Positions 9,819 through 18,559 of a stretch of 36,185 nt of DNA are shown here, piece by piece. The notes below the pieces were generated by a model. It did not search any database. It saw only the letters and a list, made by a program, of their open reading frames with translations, and had not been told where the DNA came from. The stretch is from Mucilaginibacter sp. Its GTDB lineage: Bacteria > Bacteroidota > Bacteroidia > Sphingobacteriales > Sphingobacteriaceae. The stretch spans positions 1 to 36,185 of the forward strand of contig JAQBOA010000034.1 in assembly GCA_028288305.1 (NCBI GenBank), written 5' to 3'. Both the position numbers and the translations under genes were made by a program. Numbering within the stretch: position 1 is the first letter of the stretch; every line of letters starts with the position of its first letter.

Positions 9819-10283
9819 ATGACCAAAATAGAATTATCTACCCACATCAATGCACCAATTGAGATTTGTTTTGACCTTGCCCGAAGCATCGATCTTCATC
9901 TTAAATCAATGGATCAAACCGGAGAAAAAGCAATTGGAGGCCGAATAAGTGGGCTGATAGAATTAGGTGAAACGGTTACCTGGCGTGCAAAACACTTTGG
10001 TATTTGGCAAACACTCACATCAAAAATAACAGAATATGATTATCCCAATCATTTCACCGATATAATGATAAAAGGTGCATTTAAGAGTTTTAGGCATGAG
10101 CACCTTTTTTATTCTGTAAATCACCAAACAATAATGAAGGATATATTCATATTCGAATCACCTTTTGGAACAATCGGCGAGATATTTAATTACATTTTTC
10201 TTGGTCGGTACATGGAGAATCTTTTGAAAGAACGGAATATCGTTATAAAAGAAGCTGCCGAATCTGAGAGCTCATCTAAATAG
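9819..10283 (+). CDS. SRPBCC family protein (START/Bet v1-like ligand binding)
   Basis: A 154-residue cytosolic protein. The opening (I-E-L-S-T-H-I-N-A-P-I-E-I-C-F-D-L-A-R-S) is the typical first strand and helix of SRPBCC domains, and G-E-T-V-T-W-R-A-K-H-F-G followed by a long amphipathic C-terminal helix (R-Y-M-E-N-L-L-K-E-R-N) complete the fold. Relatives are often annotated as cell-division-inhibitor-like or cyclase/dehydrase proteins, with no defined ligand. The start is ATG 9819, 11 nt after the end of the frameshifted gene. The ligand is not inferable. Confidence 0.82.
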   Translation: MTKIELSTHINAPIEICFDLARSIDLHLKSMDQTGEKAIGGRISGLIELGETVTWRAKHFGIWQTLTSKITEYDYPNHFTDIMIKGAFKSFRHEHLFYSVNHQTIMKDIFIFESPFGTIGEIFNYIFLGRYMENLLKERNIVIKEAAESESSSK

Positions 10284-10434
10284 CTATTGTAATTAATTTT
10301 TTGATTTTGCTTATCCTCTTTTAGGTTGTTAAAGGATTATTTTGATATTGTTGGTTAAAATCTGTGAAATCATGAGAATCAGTACTATCTATGATTTTCT
10401 TTCACTATTTTAGTTGCCTAAATACTTTCATCAC

Positions 10435-13400
10435 ATGAAAAAACTGCTACTTACCGTAATTATTGCTGGTTCTTTTTTTATCCGTGTACGCGCGCAGGAG
10501 CATTTGCTTTTTATGCAGCAACCGGCTATCTCGCCTGATGGTAATTGGATAGCATTTGAATATAAAGGCAATATTTTTAAAGTTGCCGCAAGTGGGGGCA
10601 CAGCAATGCCGTTAACCATAAACAGTTCCTATAACGGGCATCCGGTTTGGAGCCATGATGGTAAATCAATAGCGTTCGCTTCAGACAGGTATGGTAACTT
10701 TGATGTGTTTATTATGCCAGCCAATGGTGGCAATGCCATAAGGCTAACCTATAATTCGACCAGAGATGTCCCTTATGACTTCTCTCCTGATAATCAAACA
10801 GTTTATTTTGGAACAGGGCGATATGATGTAGCTACATCTATAAGATTTCCCCTCGACTTTTATTTTACAAAACTGTATAAAGTGCCTGCTAAGGGCGGCC
10901 GCAGTTTGATGGTTAGCTCGGCTGGTACTGAAGATGTACATTTTAATAAAACAGGTGATAAGTTTATCTTCCAGGATAGAAAGGGTTATGAAAATGAGTA
11001 CAGAAAACACCATACTTCAGCCGTAACACGCGATATATGGATATATGACACTAAAAATAAAAGCTATACAAAGGTTTCAACTTTTGAAGGTGAAGACCGC
11101 GAGCCCGTTTGGGGCGATGGTGATAAATTTTATTACCTGAGCGAACGTAATGGCAACCAAAATCTTTATGGATCATCTGAAGCTGATATAAATAAAATTA
11201 CACAACTAACTAACTTTGAAAAAAATCCAGTGCGTGATCTTTCAAGGTCGGATAACGGAACTTTTGCATTTACACAAGGTGGTGATATATATACGCTGAA
11301 GGAAGGGCAGCAACCGCAAAAAGTTATCATAACTGCAACTGCCGACTTTGACGGCGACCACATAAAAACTATTCCTGTAACAGGAGATGCTACCGAAATG
11401 GCAGTATCTCCCGATGCCAAGGAAGTTGCTTTTGTTTACCGCGGAGAAATATTTGCTACCTCAGCTGATGGAAGTGTTACTAAAAGAATCACCAATACCC
11501 CATACCAGGAAAGAATGATCCAATTCAGCCCTGATGGCCGCAGCATTTTATATTCTGTGGAGAAGGACGGTTCATGGGATATCTGCAAGGTATCTATAGC
11601 TAACAAAAACGAACCTTATTTTTACGCTTCTACAACGCTAACTACTGAGCCGGTAATTGCTACCCCTAAAGACGAGTTCCAGGGTGTTTACTCACCCGAC
11701 GGTAAAAAGATTGTCTATTTGGAGGAAAGAAATATTATTAAAGTATTTGATATAGCCAGTAAGACCTCGAAAACGCTTGTACCTGAAGGAGTGAATTTTT
11801 CTTATCAAGACGGTGATCAGTATTTTGCGTGGTCTCCTGACGGGAAGTACCTGCTAGCACAATCAAACGAAGGTAGATTTCTTAGCAGTCAAATAATATT
11901 ATTTAAGACTGACGGAAGCGGCGATCGTATAAACCTAACCCAGAGCGGATTCAATAACGGTGAGCCGCAATGGGGCATGGGTGGTAAAATGATGTATTAT
12001 TCCTCTGATAAAAAAGGGATGAAAAACCTGAGCCGGGGTAGCCAATCGGATGTGTTCGGTGTCTTTTTCGACCAGGCTACCTGGGATAAATACCAGTTAA
12101 ATAAAGACGATCTTACCTTAAAAAATGAACAGGATAAAAGAGATTCTGCAGAAATAAAAAAGAAAGAAGAAAAAATCAAAAAAAATAAAAAGGACACCAC
12201 AAAGGCAAAAACTCCTGAATTTATACCAAACGTTGATAACCTTGATACCCGTACCCAACGCTTAACCATTAATTCGGCTGATATTGCTGATGCCAAACTT
12301 TCATTAGATGGTGAAAAGCTCTATTATCTTGCCAAATATGATAAAGGATACAATCTTTGGGTAACCATGCCGCGCACAAATGAAACCAAGGTACTTGCAG
12401 AATTAAATGCGCCTAATGGCTCCTTAGTTTTGAGCAATGATGGTAAAATATTATTTGTAATGGCCGGGAATAGTATTATGAAAGTTGGTGTGGACGATGG
12501 CAAGGTAACCCCGGTGAAAATCAATACCAGTATGGAATTGAATATTGCTGCTGAAAGGGATTATATGTTTGATCACGTATACAAGCAAGTGCAAAAGAAA
12601 TTTTTTGATCCTAAACTGCAAGGTGTAGATTGGAAATATTACCATGACACCTATGCTAAATTTTTACCCCACATAAATAACAATTATGATTTCTCGGTTC
12701 TTTTAAGTGAGTTTTTGGGCGAATTGAATGCATCACATACCGGCAGCGGGTATGTTCCTAACTTCCCCGATGGCGACCAAACTGCCTCCCTGGGCTTGCT
12801 TTACGATTATTTTGCAGGTGGAAATGGCCTTAAAGTAGAGGACATTATTGCGGGGGGCCCATTTGATAATGGAAAAACCAAATTAAAAAAAGGTTACATT
12901 ATTGATAAAATTGATGGTGTTGCCATAACGGATAACGAAGACTGGGCTAAATTATTAAACCATAAGGCTGGTAAATATACACAGATCAACTTCCATAGTC
13001 CTAAGACAAACGAAGAGTTCCAGGAGGTTGTAAAACCAGTTGAACCTGCTATGGAAAGTTTTAATTTACGCTACAATGCATGGATCAAGCGCATGGAACA
13101 TTTAACCGACAGCCTGTCAAAAGGTGAGGTGGGTTATGTTCATGTGCAAAGCATGGATGATCCCAGTTATAGAGTTACTTTTGATAAAGTATTGGGCAAA
13201 AACATCAATAAAAAGGCGCTTATAGTAGATACCCGCTTTAACGGTGGCGGCTGGCTGCACGATGATCTTGCCACATTTTTAAGCGGTAAAGAATATTTAA
13301 CACTTCGCCCCCAAAGCAATAAAACTTCGGGCGGCGAATCACTTAATAAGTGGACCAGGCCGAGCTGTGTGTTAATGGGCGAATGTAATTACTCTGACGC

Positions 13401-13683
13401 TTTTATATTTCCATACATTTATAAGGAGCTTAACATTGGAAAACTGATTGGTATGCCGGTCGCCGGTACAGGTACCGCTGTTTGGTGGGAAACTCAAATA
13501 GATAATACCATTTATTTTGGTATACCAATGGTGTCAACCTATGGAATGAATGAAACGCACCCAACGGAAAATCACCAGTTAGAACCTGATATTAAAGTTA
13601 ATAATGATTATAACGCAATGTTAGCCGGAGAAGATCAGCAGTTGGAGGTTGCGGTAAAGGAGATGCTTAAGGCTGTTAAATAG
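10435..13683 (+). CDS. secreted tricorn-like S41 family protease
   Basis: A large periplasmic or secreted protease, 1082 residues from ATG 10435, with an SPI signal peptide (MKKLLLTVIIAGSFF, cleavage near R-A-Q). Residues of about 30-690 hold repeated WD40-like/PD40 propeller units (many S-P-D-G-K and S-P-D-G-R motifs), interrupted near 565-600 by a lysine-rich linker. A PDZ-like region follows (about 800-880) and then the S41 catalytic core. Tricorn-type active-site residues can be placed: His768 in N-A-S-H-T-G, Ser987 in N-Y-S-D-A-F, and a Glu near 1045. It probably degrades peptides outside the cytoplasm. A TTG start at 10414 is rejected because it would displace the signal peptide. Confidence 0.92.
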   Translation: MKKLLLTVIIAGSFFIRVRAQEHLLFMQQPAISPDGNWIAFEYKGNIFKVAASGGTAMPLTINSSYNGHPVWSHDGKSIAFASDRYGNFDVFIMPANGGNAIRLTYNSTRDVPYDFSPDNQTVYFGTGRYDVATSIRFPLDFYFTKLYKVPAKGGRSLMVSSAGTEDVHFNKTGDKFIFQDRKGYENEYRKHHTSAVTRDIWIYDTKNKSYTKVSTFEGEDREPVWGDGDKFYYLSERNGNQNLYGSSEADINKITQLTNFEKNPVRDLSRSDNGTFAFTQGGDIYTLKEGQQPQKVIITATADFDGDHIKTIPVTGDATEMAVSPDAKEVAFVYRGEIFATSADGSVTKRITNTPYQERMIQFSPDGRSILYSVEKDGSWDICKVSIANKNEPYFYASTTLTTEPVIATPKDEFQGVYSPDGKKIVYLEERNIIKVFDIASKTSKTLVPEGVNFSYQDGDQYFAWSPDGKYLLAQSNEGRFLSSQIILFKTDGSGDRINLTQSGFNNGEPQWGMGGKMMYYSSDKKGMKNLSRGSQSDVFGVFFDQATWDKYQLNKDDLTLKNEQDKRDSAEIKKKEEKIKKNKKDTTKAKTPEFIPNVDNLDTRTQRLTINSADIADAKLSLDGEKLYYLAKYDKGYNLWVTMPRTNETKVLAELNAPNGSLVLSNDGKILFVMAGNSIMKVGVDDGKVTPVKINTSMELNIAAERDYMFDHVYKQVQKKFFDPKLQGVDWKYYHDTYAKFLPHINNNYDFSVLLSEFLGELNASHTGSGYVPNFPDGDQTASLGLLYDYFAGGNGLKVEDIIAGGPFDNGKTKLKKGYIIDKIDGVAITDNEDWAKLLNHKAGKYTQINFHSPKTNEEFQEVVKPVEPAMESFNLRYNAWIKRMEHLTDSLSKGEVGYVHVQSMDDPSYRVTFDKVLGKNINKKALIVDTRFNGGGWLHDDLATFLSGKEYLTLRPQSNKTSGGESLNKWTRPSCVLMGECNYSDAFIFPYIYKELNIGKLIGMPVAGTGTAVWWETQIDNTIYFGIPMVSTYGMNETHPTENHQLEPDIKVNNDYNAMLAGEDQQLEVAVKEMLKAVK

Positions 13684-13707
13684 GTCTGCAACAATAATAA
13701 CTGATTA

Positions 13708-13755
13708 CTTGATTTTATGCTTTCACAGCCACAATCTGCGAAAGCATAAATCAAG
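13708..13755. terminator. bidirectional hairpin between convergent genes
   Basis: A 16-17 bp stem, CTTGATTTTATGCTTTC (13708-13724) against GAAAGCATAAATCAAG (13740-13755), with one bulge and a 15-nt loop. It lies exactly in the 74-bp gap between the S41 protease and the convergent outer-membrane gene, so it can serve both directions. U-tracts are weak. Confidence 0.6.
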
Positions 13756-13757
13756 GG

Positions 13758-14894
13758 TTAAAAAGATTGACCTAAGCCAATATAAATACCGCTTTCCCTT
13801 TTTTCACCGGCAGGCTTTTCTCCAACTCCATAGTCTATACGTACGCTCAAGCCTTTTTCAACATCAAAAAAGTAACGTATACCACCTCCGTAATTTGGTT
13901 TTAACTCAGGCAAACTAAATGTCGAGTGAAATACCTCTCCAGTACCTACAAATCCAACTATTCCGAAACTTTTATCAACACGATATCTTAATTCTGCCTG
14001 TCCTGCAATATAATTGCGATCACGGTAACGGCCGCTATAATATCCTCTCATTAGCTCATCACTTCCCATTTGCGGTAATAAATAAAATGGCGAGCTACCA
14101 CCAAACAAACTTTGCTCCTGTGCATCAAGTCCTAAAACAATTTTTTTGCTTAAAGAAAAAAACTGGGAATATTCAAGATTAAATAAGCTTCCTTCGTAAT
14201 TTTTGTTATCATAAACACCTTGCATCAAGTTTAAATAGCTTTTTATGATCAGGCCTTTAGTAGTATACGTGTTATTATTTCTGTTGTCAAAAATAAAGCT
14301 CGGACCAATATAAATACTGGAACCTCCATATCTGCTTTGTATGCTGGGATCAGTGTAAAGCAGCCCCTTTGGATTGTTATCGGTAAAATGATAATGAAAT
14401 GCGCCAAATACATATCCAACATAAAAATTATTACCTAAAAGCTTTTCGCCGTCAAAGTTTAACTTATACCGTGTTTCATTAATGTGGTCAGTATTGGCTA
14501 AACGAGTATTGTTACCAATGCCATAAAAATCGAAAGGGAAATTTATATAACTTATAGCAGCAGTATAATGAAATTTATTTTGCGGTAACCAATAGCTTGT
14601 ACTTAAACTTAACCTGTTTTGTCCCTTTGTGGTTATCGTTGCATATCCAAAAATATTTGAAACCCGCGTATTGCGGTAGGTAGTATCAGAATAAAATGAA
14701 AATAAACCGGCTCCGCCAACTTCAATACCTGTTTCAGGAGCGGAACTAAGGACCGGCAATAATACAAAACTATTTCGTTTGCTGGTATCCTCATTAAAAT
14801 ACATCCTTCTAACAAACTTTGGCAAAAAGTTCATTTGCGCATGCAGCGATTGAAAACTAACAAGAATTACAAATAGTGCGACAAGTCGTTTCAT
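13758..14894 (-). CDS. D15/BamA-TamA-type outer-membrane beta-barrel protein
   Basis: A 378-residue outer-membrane protein with an SPI signal peptide (MKRLVALFVILVSFQSLHAQ) from ATG 14894; an earlier frame start at 14939 only adds residues in front of the signal. The protein is made of alternating amphipathic strands, with long runs ending in aromatic residues, and ends in Phe, as barrel substrates of the BAM machinery do. The C-terminal part (G-G-I-R-Y-F-F-D-V-E-K-G-L-S-V-R-I-D-Y-G and then Y-I-G-L-G-Q-S-F) is the D15 surface-antigen signature. It lacks POTRA domains, so it is not BamA itself. Function unknown. Confidence 0.85.
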   Translation of the reverse strand: MKRLVALFVILVSFQSLHAQMNFLPKFVRRMYFNEDTSKRNSFVLLPVLSSAPETGIEVGGAGLFSFYSDTTYRNTRVSNIFGYATITTKGQNRLSLSTSYWLPQNKFHYTAAISYINFPFDFYGIGNNTRLANTDHINETRYKLNFDGEKLLGNNFYVGYVFGAFHYHFTDNNPKGLLYTDPSIQSRYGGSSIYIGPSFIFDNRNNNTYTTKGLIIKSYLNLMQGVYDNKNYEGSLFNLEYSQFFSLSKKIVLGLDAQEQSLFGGSSPFYLLPQMGSDELMRGYYSGRYRDRNYIAGQAELRYRVDKSFGIVGFVGTGEVFHSTFSLPELKPNYGGGIRYFFDVEKGLSVRIDYGVGEKPAGEKRESGIYIGLGQSF

Positions 14895-14979
14895 ATGATT
14901 AGGGGGCGTGCTAAAGTAAATAATTTTGCCTTTTACCATGTTAACAAAATGTTATTAGATCATAATTCCTTAAAATAGC

Positions 14980-14987
14980 TACTTTTG
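14980..14987 (+). promoter_or_regulatory. -7 box TACTTTTG of the DHS-like gene
   Basis: TACTTTTG followed by C lies 22 nt before the ATG at 15010, in the divergent gap to the outer-membrane gene. The same 8-mer appears at nearly the same distance before aspS and in the tRNA-Ala promoter. No -33 TTG is obvious. Confidence 0.5.
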
Positions 14988-15009
14988 CGGCTGATTTTAA
15001 CGACACATA

Positions 15010-15990
15010 ATGAGCACTACAAGAGGACCCATATCGCAGTTTATTGAAAAAAATTACCTGCACTTTAATGCAGCAGCATTGGTTGATGCAGCTAAAGGTT
15101 ATGAAACGCACCTTGCTGAAGGAGGCAAAATGATGGTTACACTGGCCGGGGCAATGAGTACTGCAGAATTAGGGATTTCATTGGCTGAGATGATAAGACA
15201 GGATAAGATTGCAATTATATCATGTACAGGCGCTAATCTTGAAGAGGATATTATGAATCTGGTAGCACATTCACACTATAAACGTGTACCTAATTACCGC
15301 GACCTTAGTCCGCAGGATGAATGGGATTTGCTCGAAAATCATTACAACCGGGTTACCGATACCTGCATACCTGAAGAAGAAGCTTTCAGGAGATTGCAAA
15401 AGCATATTTATAAAATTTGGAAGGATGCTGATAACGCAGGGGAAAGGTTTTTCCCGCATGAATACATGTATAAAATATTATTGAGCGGTGAGTTGGAGCA
15501 ATATTATGAAATTGACCCTAAAAACTCATGGATGCTGGCTGCCGCCGAAAAGAATCTGCCTATAGTTGTACCGGGTTGGGAAGACTCAACCATGGGCAAT
15601 ATCTTTGCTTCTTATGTGATAAAAGGTGAAATAAAGCCCGGTACCATGAAAAGCGGTATTGAATATATGGCATGGCTGGCAAACTGGTATATTCAAAATT
15701 CAGCAGGCAAGGGAATCGGCTTTTTCCAGATTGGCGGTGGTATTGCCGGCGATTTTCCGATTTGCGTAGTTCCTATGCTTTACCAGGATATGGAAATGCA
15801 TGAAATACCTTTCTGGAGTTATTTTTGCCAGATATCGGATTCCACTACATCTTATGGTTCTTATTCAGGAGCTGTACCAAATGAAAAAATAACCTGGGGC
15901 AAGCTGGACATACACACACCTAAATTTATTGTAGAATCGGATGCTACAATAGTAGCGCCGTTAATATTTGCATGGATATTGGGACAGTGA
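15010..15990 (+). CDS. deoxyhypusine synthase family protein
   Basis: A 326-residue cytosolic NAD-dependent enzyme of the deoxyhypusine/homospermidine synthase fold. The family core is clear: L-A-G-A-M-S-T-A-E-L-G near residues 45-55, a C-T-G-A-N-L-E-E-D segment, and the active-site I-T-W-G-K with Lys298, aligning with the lysine that forms the enzyme-spermidine imine in eukaryotic DHS (V-S-W-G-K). Bacteria lack eIF5A, so true hypusination is not expected; family knowledge points to polyamine chemistry such as homospermidine-like transfer, but the product is not established for this branch. A TACTTTTG box lies 22 nt upstream. No other polyamine gene is in the window. Confidence 0.9.
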   Translation: MSTTRGPISQFIEKNYLHFNAAALVDAAKGYETHLAEGGKMMVTLAGAMSTAELGISLAEMIRQDKIAIISCTGANLEEDIMNLVAHSHYKRVPNYRDLSPQDEWDLLENHYNRVTDTCIPEEEAFRRLQKHIYKIWKDADNAGERFFPHEYMYKILLSGELEQYYEIDPKNSWMLAAAEKNLPIVVPGWEDSTMGNIFASYVIKGEIKPGTMKSGIEYMAWLANWYIQNSAGKGIGFFQIGGGIAGDFPICVVPMLYQDMEMHEIPFWSYFCQISDSTTSYGSYSGAVPNEKITWGKLDIHTPKFIVESDATIVAPLIFAWILGQ

Positions 15991-16066
15991 TTTGATTTGG
16001 GATTTTAGAATTAAGAGTTACGATTTTAAAGCACACCTCGCCACAAACAACATGGAAAGGTTTTAA

Positions 16067-16089
16067 AGTCCTCTCCTTTGGAGAGGATT
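16067..16089. repeat. short hairpin repeat CCTCTCC-TTT-GGAGAGG
   Basis: A perfect 7-bp stem (16070-16076 with 16080-16086), extendable to 10 bp with one wobble, in the 276-bp gap between the DHS-like gene and ftsX. The following bases TGAGCTGAGG resemble a dispersed intergenic repeat I have seen in Bacteroidota; that is memory. A second perfect palindrome, CTTATTTT-CGC-AAAATAAG, lies in the same gap at 16185-16203. Confidence 0.55.
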
Positions 16090-16266
16090 GAGCTGAGGCA
16101 ACGTTAAATTTTGTTAAACCCCGATCTCTTTTTATCGTAAACAATAATAATAACAGATAAACTTTTACCTTTAGGCTTAGGTTTCTTATTTTCGCAAAAT
16201 AAGAGTGCTTGGTTGTATTGTAAAAATCAATAATAACTAGTGACCCAATGACTAATGACCAACCAA

Positions 16267-17145
16267 ATGGAAGAATTTGAAGCAAGCGCATCGGCAAAAA
16301 AAACCAAAGCAATATATATATCAACCGTGTTTGGTATTGCAATGGTATTATCCATGATCGGGCTGCTCGGCCTTATAATGGTTGAGGCGAACAATTTGTC
16401 GCGTTATGTAAAGGAAAATATTGTTCTGAATATTTTTGTTGATGATGCCGCACATGAAACTGACATTTTGCAACTGCAGAAACAAATAGAAGCTTACCCT
16501 ATGGTTAAGCAAAGCCAATATGTAAGTAAAGAACTGGCAGCTCGTAACCTGCAAAAAGACTTAGGCGAAGATTTTGTAAAATTCCTTGGATACAATCCTT
16601 TATCACAGTCACTGGATGTTTACCTGAAGGCAGAATATGCTAACAACACAGATATTTCAAAGTTTAAAGCCGATTTGCTTAAAAACCCATTGGTGAAAGA
16701 GGTAAAATACCAGGAATCGTTAGTGGACCAAATGAACCAGAACCTTGCTACAATAAGCCTGGTGATCCTTGTTTTTGCTGCAATATTTGTAATACTTTCA
16801 GTGGCATTGATAAATAACACCATCAGGATCGCAATATATTCGCAACGTTTTCTCATAAAATCAATGCAGTTAGTTGGCGCTACCAAAGGGTTTATCCGTA
16901 AACCGTTCCTATTATATGGCATATGGCACGGGCTATTGGGTGGTCTTATCGCGATTATAATTTTATTGGGTACACTCTCCCTCGCCTATAAAGAAATTCC
17001 CGATCTGATCATACTCAGAAATTATACAGAATTTGGGATCATATTTGTATTTATAATAGGTTTAGGAATATTTATTTCAGGGTTCAGCACATTCCTTGCG
17101 GTAAACAAGTTTTTACGTTTAAAATTATATGACCTTTATCGGTAA
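16267..17145 (+). CDS. ftsX: cell division protein FtsX
   Basis: Membrane subunit of the FtsEX complex that couples divisome and cell-wall hydrolase activity. The 292-residue protein has the FtsX layout: one N-terminal transmembrane helix, an extracytoplasmic domain of about 110 residues (E-N-I-V-L-N-I-F-V-D-D onward), then three transmembrane segments with the conserved M-Q-L-V-G-A-T-K-G-F-I-R-K-P-F loop. I start at the ATG at 16267 (MEEFEASASAKK); another ATG four codons upstream at 16255 sits in low-complexity TGAC-rich DNA and cannot be excluded. FtsE is not adjacent, as is common in this phylum. DUF3098 and uppP follow. Confidence 0.93.
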   Translation: MEEFEASASAKKTKAIYISTVFGIAMVLSMIGLLGLIMVEANNLSRYVKENIVLNIFVDDAAHETDILQLQKQIEAYPMVKQSQYVSKELAARNLQKDLGEDFVKFLGYNPLSQSLDVYLKAEYANNTDISKFKADLLKNPLVKEVKYQESLVDQMNQNLATISLVILVFAAIFVILSVALINNTIRIAIYSQRFLIKSMQLVGATKGFIRKPFLLYGIWHGLLGGLIAIIILLGTLSLAYKEIPDLIILRNYTEFGIIFVFIIGLGIFISGFSTFLAVNKFLRLKLYDLYR

Positions 17146-17229
17146 GAGAGGTAAAAGGATAAAGGCGAAAGCTGAAAGCTTTAGAAAGAAAATTAAATCA
17201 GTAATTCAATAAATCACTAATTAAAAGAC

Positions 17230-17511
17230 ATGGCACAAAAAATAGTTAAACCAGCCACACCGGTTAAATCTTCAAGTGCGGCGCGGCCAACTGTAAAATC
17301 AACAGAAACCTCTTCTGTACACTTTGTTTTCGATAAATCTAACTACCGTTTATTAATTATCAGCATTGCTATCGTAGCATTTGGTTTTATATTAATGTCG
17401 GGGTCAACTGATATTTACAGTGACACCAAAATCGTTATTGCACCAATAGTTGTTTTAGCAGGCTTTGCAGTAGGATTTTTTGCAATATTTAAAAAACCAG
17501 TGAATGGTTGA
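17230..17511 (+). CDS. DUF3098 domain membrane protein
   Basis: A 93-residue protein: a Ser/Thr/Pro-rich cytoplasmic tail (1-30), then F-V-F-D-K-S-N-Y-R-L-L-I-I-S and two transmembrane helices separated by a short loop containing S-G-S-T-D-I-Y-S. This is the DUF3098 pattern seen between ftsX and uppP in many Bacteroidota, which suggests a link to cell envelope or division; no biochemical function is known to me. It starts 84 nt after ftsX and ends 130 nt before uppP. Confidence 0.88.
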   Translation: MAQKIVKPATPVKSSSAARPTVKSTETSSVHFVFDKSNYRLLIISIAIVAFGFILMSGSTDIYSDTKIVIAPIVVLAGFAVGFFAIFKKPVNG

Positions 17512-17641
17512 TTAGGAGAATGGTTGATTACATATTCTTAATAGTAATATTATATCATTAAGAATACAGGTAGTCTTTCTTCATTAAAACTTAATTAACT
17601 TAATCCAACCCAATCAACTTAATCACTACTTAACCAATCAC

Positions 17642-18445
17642 ATGAATATTATCCAGGTTATTGTCCTTGCAATTATTGAAGGATTGACTGAATTTTTGCC
17701 GGTTTCATCTACGGGACATATGGTTATTACCAGCTCATTAATGGGCATCAGCAAAGATGAATTTGTTAAGCTTTTTGAAATTGTTATCCAATTAGGTGCA
17801 ATACTCGCTGTAGTTGTGCTTTACTTTAAACGATTTTTCCGCTCGGTGGATTTTTATGTCAAATTAGTTATAGGCGTTATTCCAGCTGTAATTTTAGGTC
17901 TCTTACTTAAAAAGCACATTGACAAATTATTGGAAAGCCCGCTTGTTGTAGCTATTGCATTTGTGGTTGGCGGTGTAATCCTGCTTTTTGTTGACGACTG
18001 GTTTAATAAGCCGAAAATTAATGATGAAAAGGAAATAAATTATATCACAGCATTAAAAATTGGCTTTTTTCAGTGCCTTGCTATGGTACCAGGTGTATCC
18101 CGCTCGGCTGCGTCAATTGTTGGCGGTATGTCGCAAAAGTTGAGCCGTACTGCTGCCGCTGAGTTTTCTTTCTTCTTAGCTGTGCCAACCATGTTTGGAG
18201 CAACTGTAAAAGATCTTTGGGATTTTCATAAAAACAGTAATCTTACTGCACCTGAATTACACCACGATATTCAATTTTTAATTATAGGGAGTGTGATCGC
18301 CTTTGTTGTTGCCTTACTAGCTATAAAAAGCTTTATTACATTCTTAGAAAAGAGAGGCTTTAAGCTATTTGGTGTTTATCGTATTATAGCAGGATTAGTA
18401 ATAATTGTGTTGTATTTTACTACAAACGCATTGCATAACGCGTAA
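17642..18445 (+). CDS. uppP: undecaprenyl-diphosphatase UppP/BacA
   Basis: Integral membrane phosphatase that recycles undecaprenyl pyrophosphate to the lipid carrier used for peptidoglycan and other glycans. The 267-residue length is standard. Both signatures are present: [14 protein letters not shown] (residues 13-26) and P-G-V-S-R-S-A (150-156) with the catalytic Arg154. About eight hydrophobic segments are visible. It is the third gene of the ftsX-DUF3098-uppP set; truB, which often follows in relatives, is absent here and the next gene is convergent hflX. Confidence 0.95.
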   Translation: MNIIQVIVLAIIEGLTEFLPVSSTGHMVITSSLMGISKDEFVKLFEIVIQLGAILAVVVLYFKRFFRSVDFYVKLVIGVIPAVILGLLLKKHIDKLLESPLVVAIAFVVGGVILLFVDDWFNKPKINDEKEINYITALKIGFFQCLAMVPGVSRSAASIVGGMSQKLSRTAAAEFSFFLAVPTMFGATVKDLWDFHKNSNLTAPELHHDIQFLIIGSVIAFVVALLAIKSFITFLEKRGFKLFGVYRIIAGLVIIVLYFTTNALHNA

Positions 18446-18457
18446 AGAAAATTAAAC

Positions 18458-18543
18458 TTTGTCATTGCGAGGCGCGAAGCAATCTCCGTTGTGCATTACC
18501 GTAATGCATAGTTCGCGATTGCTTCGTGCCTCGCAATGACAAA
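18458..18543. repeat. long inverted repeat with 27-nt arms (GTCATTGCGAGG family)
   Basis: The left arm at 18458-18484 (opening TTTGTCATTGCGAGG) and the right arm at 18517-18543 are reverse complements over 27 nt with one G/A difference that becomes a G-U pair in RNA. Inside is a second hairpin, TGCATTAC-C-GTAATGCA (18492-18508). It sits between convergent uppP and hflX, so it can act as a bidirectional terminator. The arm sequence belongs to a repeat type I remember from many bacterial genomes. Confidence 0.8.
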
Positions 18544-18559
18544 TAGGAAATAAGAATGA

